Positions 8,463-16,116 of a stretch of 64,000 bases of DNA are shown in pieces; position 1 is the stretch's first letter, and each line of letters opens with the position of its first letter. The position numbers and the translations under genes were made by a program. The notes under the pieces were generated by a model. The model was not told the DNA's origin and made no database searches. It saw only the letters and a list, made by a program, of their open reading frames with translations. Source of the DNA: Pacificitalea manganoxidans (GTDB lineage: Bacteria > Pseudomonadota > Alphaproteobacteria > Rhodobacterales > Rhodobacteraceae); contig NZ_CP021404.1 of the NCBI RefSeq assembly GCF_002504165.1, positions 1,178,001 through 1,242,000 of the forward strand, given 5' to 3'.

Positions 8463-9719
8463 TCAGCCCGTGGCTTCTTTCATGACGAGGTCGTGCAGGC
8501 TTTTCGCGACCTTCTGAATTTCTTTGCGCAGCGGGTTCTTGGCGGCGGTTTCGGCCAGCGGCAGACCGTGGTCACAGGCCTGCGTCACCTGCTTGGCGCC
8601 ATCGGGCAGCAGCAGTTCGACCTTGATGTCGAGGCTTTCCGACAGCCGTTTCACCCGCGCCTTGCCCGACAGATCGGTGAAGCGCGGCGCGCGGTTCAGC
8701 ACGAAGCGCAGCTTCTCGTGGGGGAGGTCTTCGGCCTTCAGCGCGCGCACCATGCGCACCACGTTCTGGGCCGAGCGCATATCGAGCTCCAGCATCGCAA
8801 AATAGATGTGCGAGGCTTGCAGCACCGTTTCCGTCCAGCTGACCAGCGTGGAGGGCATGTCGACGACCACATAGTCGAAATTGGCGCGCGCCTTATCGAG
8901 GATCGCGGTGATGTCGGCGCTGTCCACAATGTCCAGCGGCAGGATTTCGGACGGGGCCGTAAAGACATGAAGCCGGTCATGGAAGGTCAGCAGCGCCTGC
9001 ATGAAAGCGTCGTTATCCATGCCTGCGGTGTCGGAAAGGATCTCATAGACGGCTTCGCGGCGGGGCAGGTCGAGATAGGTCGCGACCGAGCCGAATTGCA
9101 GATCAAGATCGATAAGGCAGACGCGCGGCGCATCGGCGCCCTTCTTCTTGCCGCCGTCGGACAGCTCCCAGGCGAGGTTGACGGCGAAGTTCGACGCGCC
9201 CACCCCACCGGCCAGACCATGCACCGGCAAGATCACCCCGTCGCGGTCATTGGTGGCGGTCAGGGTCGACACCGTGACGTTGTCATAGACCAGTTCGGGC
9301 GCAGCCTCGGCCTTCTTCTCCAGCCGCTCGACGGCCTCGTGCAGCGCGTTTTCGGGCAGGGGGTAGGGCACGAAGTCATCCGCCCCGCCGCGCAGCAGCT
9401 GGTGCAGGATGATCGGGCTGACCTCCTCTGCGATCACGATGACTTTGAGGTTGATGGCTTTCGCCGCCTGAACGATGGCCAGAAGGTCGGGCAGCGCGTC
9501 TTCGTCATCGCCGTTCATGGCGATGGCCACGAATTTCAGATCCCGCGCATCGGGCTGCTGAAGAAAGATCAGCGCGTCGTCGAAACTGAGATCGCCCCAG
9601 TTTTCGCCCAGCTTCTGCTCCATATCCTCGATCAGCAGATCGAAGTTCTGGACATCGCGCGAAATTGTGCACGCGATCAGCGGCGCCGGATTGGGCTCCA
9701 ATGCTGCACTGCTCATCAT
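8463..9719 (-). CDS. cpaE: CpaE/TadZ pilus localisation ATPase
   Basis: A 418-aa protein with an atypical receiver domain (about residues 10-140, for example VIVIAEEVSPIILHQLLRGGADDFV) followed by a MinD/ParA-like ATPase domain. The deviant Walker A is around GLAGGVGASNFAVNLAWEL, and CLIDLDLQFGSVATYLD and YVVVDMPSTL are the later nucleotide-site motifs. TadZ/CpaE proteins position the Tad apparatus at the cell pole. The first ATG of an ATGATG pair is used; AAGGA lies 10 bases upstream. A 426-base gap separates it from the ompA-like gene, so it may begin a second transcription unit. Confidence 0.9.
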   Translation of the reverse strand: MMSSAALEPNPAPLIACTISRDVQNFDLLIEDMEQKLGENWGDLSFDDALIFLQQPDARDLKFVAIAMNGDDEDALPDLLAIVQAAKAINLKVIVIAEEVSPIILHQLLRGGADDFVPYPLPENALHEAVERLEKKAEAAPELVYDNVTVSTLTATNDRDGVILPVHGLAGGVGASNFAVNLAWELSDGGKKKGADAPRVCLIDLDLQFGSVATYLDLPRREAVYEILSDTAGMDNDAFMQALLTFHDRLHVFTAPSEILPLDIVDSADITAILDKARANFDYVVVDMPSTLVSWTETVLQASHIYFAMLELDMRSAQNVVRMVRALKAEDLPHEKLRFVLNRAPRFTDLSGKARVKRLSESLDIKVELLLPDGAKQVTQACDHGLPLAETAAKNPLRKEIQKVAKSLHDLVMKEATG

Positions 9720-10145
9720 TCTACACCAGTCCTTTTCTACCTAAGACCGGGTTTTGGTTAAGCCGGAATGACATCCGACGACCCACTCGGCCTCAGCGTC
9801 CTTGATGCTCAGAAATTCAGGCGAGATTGAGGCTCAAAAGATGCAATTGTTTGGATATCGCCGAAAGTGACCGGTTCGCGGCGTGGTTGTTTCCAAAATG
9901 CATGAGGTGTGTGGGGGGAGGGGCAATTTGCGCCATAACCCTATGCAAAAGGGGTTATCACGGGGTTAACCACGCTCCGCTACGCGACCACAGTGAGCGA
10001 TTCTTCAGGCTTAGGGCGAGTGCTCATGCTGCCTGAGGCTGTCTTCCCATGGCGGGGATATGGCAAATGTCGCCTTATCGCCGCGTTTCAGGGGGTTAGG
10101 CCGCGCGGATCGCTCGCCGCGCGGGCCGGTCACCGGCAGGCGATG
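9720..10145. promoter_or_regulatory. cpaE upstream region with clustered inverted and direct repeats
   Basis: This 426-base gap lies between the ompA-like gene and cpaE. It holds an inverted repeat ATAACCC (9935-9941) / GGGTTAT (9952-9958), a GGTTAACC palindrome (9964-9971), and a direct repeat GGGGTTA at 9951 and 9962, 11 bases apart (one helical turn). A GC-rich hairpin, arms GGCCGCGCGG (10099-10108) and CCGCGCGGGCC (10117-10127), lies just past the ompA-like stop and may end that transcript, although no T-run follows. No ORF is convincing. A promoter and operator for cpaE-cpaF-tadBC is inferred. Confidence 0.45.
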
Positions 10146-10805
10146 TTATCCGCCGCCGCCGCTTGCCGCGTGAGTCTCGGTCGCGGATTGCACCGTCTCG
10201 TTATATGAGAAAAGCGCATATTTGCCGTCTTGGATTCGCGGCGGTCCCCCGGCGCGGTAATGGCCCGAAACTTCGGTCACGGTGCGGCGATTGCGACGCT
10301 CGCGGCCCTCGGTCACGATCAGCGGCTGGGTTTCGCCGAACGATACCACAGCCTCCAACCGGTCACGCGAAATGCCGCGCGAGGTCAGATAGTTGACCGC
10401 CGCATAGGCACGCCGCAGGCCAAGATCCTTGTTGTAGCTTTCCGAGCCGACCTTATCGGTGTGGCCATAGACCCGGAACCGGATCGAGGGATATTGCGCG
10501 ATCCACCGGGCCTGTTGATCCAGCGTGGCGCGCGCCGCACCGTCCAGCGCGTCGCTGTTGAACGCAAAGGTGATGGTCGTCGGAGCCTCGGCCGCGAATT
10601 TGCGCGCAAGGTTCAGCAGAACGCCGTCCTGATTGCCGGTCATGACCTGTTGATTGGTCATCGTGGCATTGCCGAACGTTCCGGTATCCAGATCGCCACC
10701 CGCGACCTGATCGAACTCGACCCGCGAGGCGGGGGTGCAGGCGGCGGTGGCCAGTGCCAGCCCCGCCCCGATCAGCGCGTTGCGCGTGAAGCTCATCGTT
10801 TTCAT
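10146..10805 (-). CDS. OmpA-family lipoprotein of the tad locus
   Basis: A 219-aa protein with a lipoprotein signal ending LATAAC and a C-terminal OmpA/MotB peptidoglycan-binding domain (about residues 75-180), with TITFAFNSDALDGAARATL, the VYGHTDKVGSESYNKDLGLRRA core and GETQPLIVTEGRERRNRRT. Proteins of this kind (CpaD-position in the cluster) probably anchor the secretin to the cell wall. Its ATG (10805-10803) overlaps the cpaC stop as ATGA, so the two are translationally coupled. A glycine-rich end (AASGGGG) closes the protein. Confidence 0.87.
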   Translation of the reverse strand: MKTMSFTRNALIGAGLALATAACTPASRVEFDQVAGGDLDTGTFGNATMTNQQVMTGNQDGVLLNLARKFAAEAPTTITFAFNSDALDGAARATLDQQARWIAQYPSIRFRVYGHTDKVGSESYNKDLGLRRAYAAVNYLTSRGISRDRLEAVVSFGETQPLIVTEGRERRNRRTVTEVSGHYRAGGPPRIQDGKYALFSYNETVQSATETHAASGGGG

Positions 10806-12232
10806 TCCATCACATAGCCGTAGGAGCCGCTGAAATCCTGCCGGGCGACTTCGCCCGCCCCGCCGCGCAGCGGTGTGCCCGCCCCGGCGGCGGTCTTGCC
10901 ATGCAAGAAGAGTTCACGCTCGGTCGGCGGGCGCACCCGGTCGGTGGGCAGGGCCAGCGTTTCGCCACGGGTGGGCGACACCAGATGCGCGGACACCACG
11001 ATCACCAGTTCCGATTGATCGCGCTGATAATCGGCGCTGCGGAACAGCGCGCCCAGCACCGGAATATCGCCAAGCCACGGCACCTGACTGGAGTTGTCGG
11101 TGAAGTCGTCCTGGATCAGGCCCGCGATCGCGATGCTTTCGCCGTCGCGCATCTCCACCGTGGTGGCGGTGGAGCGGGTGCTGAACCCGTTGATGGTAAA
11201 GCCGGCATCGGTATAGCTGATGGTCGAATCGAGGCCGCTGACCTCGGCCGACAAGCGCAGGTTGATGTTTTCGCCGATCACCCGCGGGGTGAAGGCAAGG
11301 CTGATGCCGAAGGGTTTGAATTCCACCGATACGTTGCCGTTGTCATTGGCCGTGGGCACCGGATATTCGCCACCTGCAAGGAAACTGGCCTCCTGCCCCG
11401 ACAGGGCGGTCAGGTTCGGTTCCGCCAGCGTGCGGATGAAGCCTTTCGATTCGAGCGCTTCCAGCAGGATCGCGAATTCGACGCTGCCTGCGCCGACACC
11501 GATGGCCAGCGCCCCGGCGGAGCCGTCGATGCTGGGTCGGGTGCCGGAGGCGCCATCGAACAGGTTGGAGATCTGGCTGTCGGAGGTGTAGCCATTGCTG
11601 CCCCCCAACACGCCGACATTGCCGTTATTGCTGGTGCCGTTGACGGCCAGAGAGGCCGACAGGCTTTTGCGGACCGAGCGGCTCATCTCCGCGAAGCGGA
11701 CCTTCAGCATGACCTGCTGGGTGCCGCCCACGGACATCAGGTTCGACACCCGGTCGGGCGCGTACCGCTGCGCAAGATCAATCGCGCGGTCGATGGCCTG
11801 AGCCGACGATACGATGCCCGAAAGCACAAGCCCGTCATTGGCGGGGCGCACTTCGATCGGCTCGCCAGGGAGCACCTCGCGCAGGCGCTCTTTCAGCTCG
11901 CTCACATCGGCGGTGACCTGCACCTCGACATTGGTGATGAGCGAGCCATCCGCCGCCAGCAGCGTCAGCGTCGTGCGGCCCGGTGCCTTGCCCAGAACGT
12001 AAATCGTGCGCTCCGACAGGGTCGAGATATCGGCGATGCCGGGATTCGCGATGGAGAGTTCGGCGAAGGGGACGTCGCTTTCGACGATCACCGCGCGGTT
12101 CATGGGAACGGCCAGATCCCGCGAGGCGGACCCGCTGAGCACGCGCAGCGTCTCCGCGAGCGTCGCGGGCGCCGTCAGCGTGGTGAGGCCAAGCCCCAGC
12201 GCCGCCGCTCCGAAAAGCGTCTTGAAATTCAT
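10802..12232 (-). CDS. cpaC: CpaC/RcpA secretin of the Tad pilus
   Basis: A 476-aa outer-membrane secretin. The signal peptide MNFKTLFGAAALGLGLTT... is cleaved near ATLA-ETL. A BON-like N-terminal domain covers about residues 30-150 and the type II/III secretin domain follows, with VMLKVRFAEMSRSVRKSL, the GSVEFAILLEALESKGFIRTL region, and the C-terminal secretin core AIAGLIQDDF...VPWLGDIPVLGALFRS. Start ATG at 12232 is set by the signal peptide; 31 upstream in-frame codons are in the gap and were dropped. The gene is 236 bases from cpaB. Confidence 0.9.
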   Translation of the reverse strand: MNFKTLFGAAALGLGLTTLTAPATLAETLRVLSGSASRDLAVPMNRAVIVESDVPFAELSIANPGIADISTLSERTIYVLGKAPGRTTLTLLAADGSLITNVEVQVTADVSELKERLREVLPGEPIEVRPANDGLVLSGIVSSAQAIDRAIDLAQRYAPDRVSNLMSVGGTQQVMLKVRFAEMSRSVRKSLSASLAVNGTSNNGNVGVLGGSNGYTSDSQISNLFDGASGTRPSIDGSAGALAIGVGAGSVEFAILLEALESKGFIRTLAEPNLTALSGQEASFLAGGEYPVPTANDNGNVSVEFKPFGISLAFTPRVIGENINLRLSAEVSGLDSTISYTDAGFTINGFSTRSTATTVEMRDGESIAIAGLIQDDFTDNSSQVPWLGDIPVLGALFRSADYQRDQSELVIVVSAHLVSPTRGETLALPTDRVRPPTERELFLHGKTAAGAGTPLRGGAGEVARQDFSGSYGYVME

Positions 12233-12281
12233 GTGTGACCTGCCTCTCGTCACCGCGTGCATAATGGGTCTTCGCCCGATC

Positions 12282-12384
12282 TTGCCCTTATCGTGCGGGC
12301 AAAGGCTTTTTTTTTCAATAATCAAACCGTTGGCAGGGGGGCTGGATGTAGTTTGCCCGCAACAGGTGGTCCTGTCGCGGGCAA
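12282..12384. other. Two stem-loops sharing TTGCCC/GGGCAA between cpaB and cpaC
   Basis: First structure: TTGCCC (12282-12287), 9 bases, GGGCAA (12297-12302), then AGGC and nine T (12307-12315), which has terminator form on the plus strand. Second structure: TTGCCCGC (12353-12360) with AACAGG-TGGT-CCTGTC inside and GCGGGCAA (12377-12384), giving a 14-pair stem with one mismatch and a TGGT loop. Both flanking genes are on the minus strand, so the plus-strand T-run is unexplained. It could end an antisense transcript, or the stems may modulate readthrough from cpaB to cpaC. Confidence 0.55.
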
Positions 12385-12468
12385 TTGTCCAATGAAACGG
12401 TAGGCTTGGCGTTTGCGCCCCTCCTGCGTTTCAGGCAGGTCCGGCGCAAATCAGAGCGCCGGTGCCCC

Positions 12469-13305
12469 TTAGTTCGTGCAGGGGATGCGTTGTTCGTAGA
12501 CCTCGGCGCCACGGCGGACCTTGGTCGAGCAGACCCGTTCACGCACCGGTTCGGGGGCAGGGGCGCGTTCTTCGATCCCCAGCAAGGAGCGCTGATCGAC
12601 CTGCACGACCTCCGCCACCATGTCATCCTCGGCACCGACAAGGCTCAGCGACAGCCGCCCGGTGGCCTGCGCCTGAGCCAGCGCGGCGACCTGCTGCGGG
12701 CTCACTTCGACGGTAACGTTACGGGCGATCACCGGCGACAGGCGGCCGCTGTCGGAAATCTGGTCCACGGCGATCAGGCGCACACGGGTGTCGATCAGGC
12801 GGGTCACTTCCTTGTCGAAGGCCTTGCCCGTCCAGTAGACATCGACCCGGTCGCCGGGCCGCAGGAAGCCGCTGACCCCGGAGGTCACGTCAACCTTGAT
12901 CGCAAAGGCGCGCATGCCCATGCCAAGGCGCGAGGTCAGGCCCGCATCTTCGCCGGGCTGGGTCACTTTGCCGGTCAGGATCGGCTCGAATTTTTGCATG
13001 TTGCTCAGGATGATCCGCGGCTCCTCCCCTTCGGGGAACAGCTCGTCGATCTTGGTGAAGCTGCCTTCAGGCACGCTATCGGCCTGCCAGACGATCGCTT
13101 TCACATCGTCCTGCTCGAGCAGTTCACCGTAGTTTTTCTTGGTCGAGACCACGAGGATTTCGGTTGTCGGGGCCAGTTTCGAGCGCTGCTCTAGCAAGAT
13201 ATCGCGCTCCAGCGTGGCTTGCTCCAGATAGCCTTGAAACATGTAGGCCGCAAACCCGGCCAGGCCGACGCCGAGGATAAGTACAAGGCCGAAAAGCATA
13301 CGCAT
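12469..13305 (-). CDS. cpaB: CpaB/RcpC pilus assembly protein
   Basis: A 278-aa periplasmic protein with one N-terminal membrane helix (MRMLFGLVLILGVGLAGFAAYMF) followed by a SAF-type domain (about residues 48-115, VVSTKKNYGELLEQDDVKAI) and an RcpC/CpaB domain with FLRPGDRVDVYWTG and TVEVSPQQVAALAQAQATGRLSLSL. Two cysteines near the C-terminus (CSTK, IPCTN) could form a disulfide. It is thought to work with the secretin. It follows flp2 by 158 bases and is the first machine gene after the pilins. Confidence 0.9.
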   Translation of the reverse strand: MRMLFGLVLILGVGLAGFAAYMFQGYLEQATLERDILLEQRSKLAPTTEILVVSTKKNYGELLEQDDVKAIVWQADSVPEGSFTKIDELFPEGEEPRIILSNMQKFEPILTGKVTQPGEDAGLTSRLGMGMRAFAIKVDVTSGVSGFLRPGDRVDVYWTGKAFDKEVTRLIDTRVRLIAVDQISDSGRLSPVIARNVTVEVSPQQVAALAQAQATGRLSLSLVGAEDDMVAEVVQVDQRSLLGIEERAPAPEPVRERVCSTKVRRGAEVYEQRIPCTN

Positions 13306-13463
13306 TTGGACACCCTCTCTCTGCTCGTGTTTCTATTAAGTCTTGGCCGTCCGCGCAGATGCGCAGGGGCAGAACCGCGCAGGGCGGCCGCGCTCATGGG
13401 GAAGCGGAGCCGCAGTCTAACCAGCGCAGGTCGATGATGGGGTGCGTGGATCGCGCTGAGGCG

Positions 13464-13667
13464 TCAGTCCATCGTCGCGTGGATCTTCTCGACGGAGCTG
13501 CTGCTGACTTCGTCGCCGACCAACTCGGAGACCGAGTAGATGCCGTTGGCGAAGGGCACGAGGGCCGCGAGGACGATCAGGATGATGCCGGACGTCAGAA
13601 CCACCCAGTCCACAGTGACGGCACCGTCTTCGTTCTTGCGAAACAGGGCGATGAGGGAATGTATCAT
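13464..13667 (-). CDS. Flp/Fap type IVb pilin (second copy)
   Basis: A 67-aa prepilin. MIHSLIALFRKNEDGAVTVD places the peptidase cleavage site around the EDGAVTVDWV motif, followed by the hydrophobic assembly helix (VLTSGIILIVLAALVPFANGIY). The Glu that follows the cleavage site in classical Flp pilins is replaced here by Asp in VTVDWV, as in the other copy. ATG at 13667 begins the prepilin leader; the longer in-frame extension is not coding. It lies 109 bases downstream of flp1, across a stable inverted repeat. Confidence 0.85.
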   Translation of the reverse strand: MIHSLIALFRKNEDGAVTVDWVVLTSGIILIVLAALVPFANGIYSVSELVGDEVSSSSVEKIHATMD

Positions 13668-13725
13668 CTTGGTCCGTCTGTTTTTGCTTGGCGCGGAGGC
13701 CAGATTCGACCGAAGGCGGCGGTAA

Positions 13726-13767
13726 ATCCCGCCCGCGCGGACCCTAGTGGGCGGCTGCGGGCGGGAT
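13726..13767 (-). terminator. Stem-loop between the two pilin genes
   Basis: A perfect 11-base inverted repeat, GCGGGCGGGAT / ATCCCGCCCGC (13757-13767 and 13726-13736), separated by 20 bases, starts 10 bases after the flp1 stop. On the minus strand it is followed only by TTTACC, so it would be a leaky terminator or a 3' stabiliser. This would allow more flp1 than downstream mRNA, a usual need for major pilin genes. Confidence 0.6.
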
Positions 13768-13776
13768 CGGAGCGGA

Positions 13777-13989
13777 TTACTCCGCTTTCTGAGCGGCGAC
13801 CACGCCGCCGACGGCGGTGGAGCTAACATCTTCCGCGATGTCGCCGCTGAGTTCGTTGATGCCGCCACCAACGGTGGTCAGAACGGCGATGCCCAGGCCG
13901 ACGATGGCGGCGGTCAGCACAACCCAGTCAACGGTCACAGCACCGTCTTCGTCGTTGCGGAAGTTGCTCAGGATGTTGAAGAATTTCAT
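13777..13989 (-). CDS. flp: Flp/Fap type IVb pilin (first copy, probable major pilin)
   Basis: A 70-aa prepilin, MKFFNILSNFRNDEDGAVTV..., with the same EDGAVTVDWVVLT motif as its neighbour and a hydrophobic helix (AAIVGLGIAVLTTVGGGI). Signal processing by CpaA (2215-2715) is expected. The start ATG at 13989 has GGAGG 9 bases upstream. It is first in the minus-strand tad gene run, so its upstream gap should hold the main tad promoter. Copies 1 and 2 are near identical from EDGAV to VVLT and diverge afterwards, indicating an older duplication. Confidence 0.88.
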   Translation of the reverse strand: MKFFNILSNFRNDEDGAVTVDWVVLTAAIVGLGIAVLTTVGGGINELSGDIAEDVSSTAVGGVVAAQKAE

Positions 13990-14392
13990 AGTGTTGTCCC
14001 TCCAAGGATCAAGTTTGCTCGTTTCAGTTTGCCGCTGCGGATCTCTTGTGAGCCGGCCTCTTGTTTGGCTCGATCTCCGCTTTGGATGAGATGATATAGC
14101 CCCTGGAATGGGGCAGCACTTTGACCGCACTCGTACAATTTCAAAGCGGGGCGTTTTTCGGCGAATTTTCGTGTTAACAGGTTGTTCTTACATGGAAACT
14201 TTTCGTTAATACCTGCTGGAGCGTTGCTTCAACCGCACGGTCGGACACAAAATTGGCATTAACCGGGGCAATCAAGGCAGCTTTGTCTGGCTCTGAACGG
14301 GCTCACAGGCTTAGCTGGGCGTATCGATAAGCCCGAATGGGCGAAAACCTAGATGAACGAAACGCCCTGCGCGGGTGTTCACGGGGACAGTG
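13990..14392. promoter_or_regulatory. Divergent gap between flp and the transglycosylase gene
   Basis: This 403-base gap must hold the flp promoter (leftward) and a rightward promoter for the transglycosylase gene. It is more AT-rich around 14140-14275 than its surroundings and contains several TTAA/TTAAC half-sites (about 14174, 14205 and 14260) of the type used by CtrA, but none forms a clear TTAA-N7-TTAA pair. A small GCCCCTGGAATGGGGC hairpin sits at about 14099-14114. I see no gene here. Confidence 0.4.
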
Positions 14393-15358
14393 ATGAGCAT
14401 GTACGCCGCCAGCCGGGCCAAAATGCCCGCAAACCTGATCGTTGGCGCCCTGACGGGCGTGGCGATTCTTCTTGGGTCCGTCACGCTTGCCGGTCTGACG
14501 CCCTCGCGCGCCCACGCGGAGGACACCACAGCCTTTACCTTTAAACGCGTGGCGGTGGGGCGACCAACGGCGGGTAAGCGGATCACGGTTCAGATCGATC
14601 CCGCGGCTCAGGCGCAATTTCTGGCGGCGCGCCCCAATGGCACGGACCCGGAATTGCTAAAGAAGCGCGCGGCGCAGGATACCGTCGCAAAAGCCCCGAC
14701 GCCCCCCGCCGGGGGCGGTGCTGCGGGGACCGCGGGCAGCGTCGCGAGCAAAAGCGCCTATGCATGGTATTGGGACGCGATTTCACCCGCACTCGGCGCA
14801 AGCGGACCGGGGCGGCTGGAGAAAGCCGTGGCGGCACTGGGCGCCGGGCCGGGTGGCGCGCGGGTGGCGGGACCGCGGCTGGCCACGCTCAAGCGCATCG
14901 CCGACATCCACGGGACCGATATCCTGAAGGCCACGATTGGCACCTCTGTCTCGCCCGCGCTGGTTGTTGCCGTCATCGGGGTGGAAAGCTCGGGGCGCAC
15001 CGCCGCTGTCAGTCACGCGGGCGCGACGGGGCTGATGCAGTTGATGGCCCCTACCGCCGCGCGCTTTGGCGTCACCGACCGCACGAACCCCGCAGAAAAC
15101 ATTCGCGGGGGCGTGGCGTATCTTGACTGGTTGATGGGGGAGTTCGATCGCGATCCGCTGATGGTGCTGGCCTCCTACAATGCGGGCGAGAACGCCGTGC
15201 GCCGCAATGCGGGCGTGCCGCCCTATGCCGAAACCCGTGATTATGTGCCCAAAGTGCTGGCTGCATGGGCCGTGGCACGCAATCTGTGCCTGACGCCGCC
15301 GCAGCTTGTCAGCGATGGGTGCGTGTTCGGCGCGACGCGGGTCGCCACGGCGGATTGA
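14393..15358 (+). CDS. Lytic transglycosylase (SLT domain), exported
   Basis: A 321-aa exported murein lytic transglycosylase. An N-terminal signal sequence (MSMYAASRAKMPANLIVG... ending near SRAHAED) is followed by an Ala/Gly-rich linker and a C-terminal SLT domain with the catalytic Glu in VIGVESSGRT, then GATGLMQLMAPTAARFGV, NIRGGVAYLDWLM and LASYNAGENAVRR. Such enzymes open peptidoglycan for envelope-spanning machines. Position next to the tad locus suggests, but does not prove, a role in Tad assembly. ATG at 14393 is chosen (GGGGACAGTG upstream); a GTG at 14375 and an ATG at 14399 are alternatives. Confidence 0.85.
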   Translation: MSMYAASRAKMPANLIVGALTGVAILLGSVTLAGLTPSRAHAEDTTAFTFKRVAVGRPTAGKRITVQIDPAAQAQFLAARPNGTDPELLKKRAAQDTVAKAPTPPAGGGAAGTAGSVASKSAYAWYWDAISPALGASGPGRLEKAVAALGAGPGGARVAGPRLATLKRIADIHGTDILKATIGTSVSPALVVAVIGVESSGRTAAVSHAGATGLMQLMAPTAARFGVTDRTNPAENIRGGVAYLDWLMGEFDRDPLMVLASYNAGENAVRRNAGVPPYAETRDYVPKVLAAWAVARNLCLTPPQLVSDGCVFGATRVATAD

Positions 15359-15376
15359 TCCGCCGGGCGGGCGCGG

Positions 15377-15871
15377 TCAGTCGCGCCATGCCTGCACATC
15401 CCCTTCGATCCCCTGCCAGTCGCCCAATCCCAGCACCCGTTCGGGGTTGGTCGGGGGCGGCATGCGCACGGCGTCGAGCCGGGTAAAGCCGAACCTGCTG
15501 TAATAGGGCGCATCGCCCACCAGCATCACGCGATGCCATCCGGCATCCTCGGCCCGGTGCAAACTGTCGCGCATGAGTAATCCGCCAAGTCCTTCACCCT
15601 GACGGGTGGGATGCACCGCGACCGGGCCGAGCAGCAGGGCCGGGGCAAAGCTGTGCGCGGCGGCGGGGCGGATGCGCACGGGCCAGAACCGGATCGCTCC
15701 GGCAAGGATGCCATCGGCATCGCGGGCGACACGGGACAGCCCGGCCACGGGGGGAATGCCATCGCGCAGACGATAGGAGGACAGCGCCTCCCGCCCGGGC
15801 GCGAAACACAGATCGTAAAGTGCTTCCACCTCCCAGTGATCGGCAGGTGATTCCTCGGTCAGTTGATACAA
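15377..15871 (-). CDS. GNAT family N-acetyltransferase
   Basis: A 164-aa acetyltransferase. The acetyl-CoA binding stretch LLLGPVAVHPTRQGEGLGGLLM (Q-x-x-G-x-G/A motif) and the later VMLVGDAPYYSRFGF are typical of the YhbS-like GNAT group. The substrate is unknown. The only sensible start is a TTG at 15871, with AGGA 8 bases upstream; an upstream ATG is out of frame. It faces the transglycosylase gene with an 18-base gap and diverges from folB. Confidence 0.8.
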   Translation of the reverse strand: MYQLTEESPADHWEVEALYDLCFAPGREALSSYRLRDGIPPVAGLSRVARDADGILAGAIRFWPVRIRPAAAHSFAPALLLGPVAVHPTRQGEGLGGLLMRDSLHRAEDAGWHRVMLVGDAPYYSRFGFTRLDAVRMPPPTNPERVLGLGDWQGIEGDVQAWRD

Positions 15872-16029
15872 CGCGACATGTCCTGATGCCCGACCCTGCG
15901 GCGGTGCTCCGCAGACTGTCCCCTTTTGACTGGCGATGCGCCTATCACGGCGTTACCTGTGCCGCAAACAGGAGCCGTGCCGCCGGGGCCGGTCCCATTG
16001 CGGGCCGGGCCGGGGCAGAAGGAGACCTT

Positions 16030-16116
16030 ATGACCTACCGCCTCGCCACCACCGGCCGCAAAGCCAGCGCCCCCGAAACCCCCGGCGTTGCAAGCGTGCT
16101 GGCAGGGTCGGCATGA
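16030..16116 (+). CDS. 28-aa leader ORF translationally coupled to folB
   Basis: An ORF encoding MTYRLATTGRKASAPETPGV followed by ASVLAGSA. It has a strong ribosome binding site, AAGGAGACCTT, directly before its ATG. Its stop TGA (16114-16116) overlaps the folB ATG (16113-16115) as ATGA. folB itself has no good independent ribosome binding site, so ribosomes finishing the leader would reinitiate at folB. The peptide resembles nothing I recognise; it may be a conserved small protein or only a translational enhancer. Confidence 0.6.
   Translation: MTYRLATTGRKASAPETPGVASVLAGSA

Noticed and set aside
8493-9761. A 422-codon open frame on the plus strand opposite cpaE
   Set aside because: It is antisense to a clear CpaE gene, has a His/Arg/Gln-rich composition typical of GC-rich mirror frames, and shows no motif.
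13990-14392. CtrA binding site in the flp promoter
   Set aside because: TTAA half-sites are present, but none has the 7-base spacing needed for a TTAA-N7-TTAA pair.
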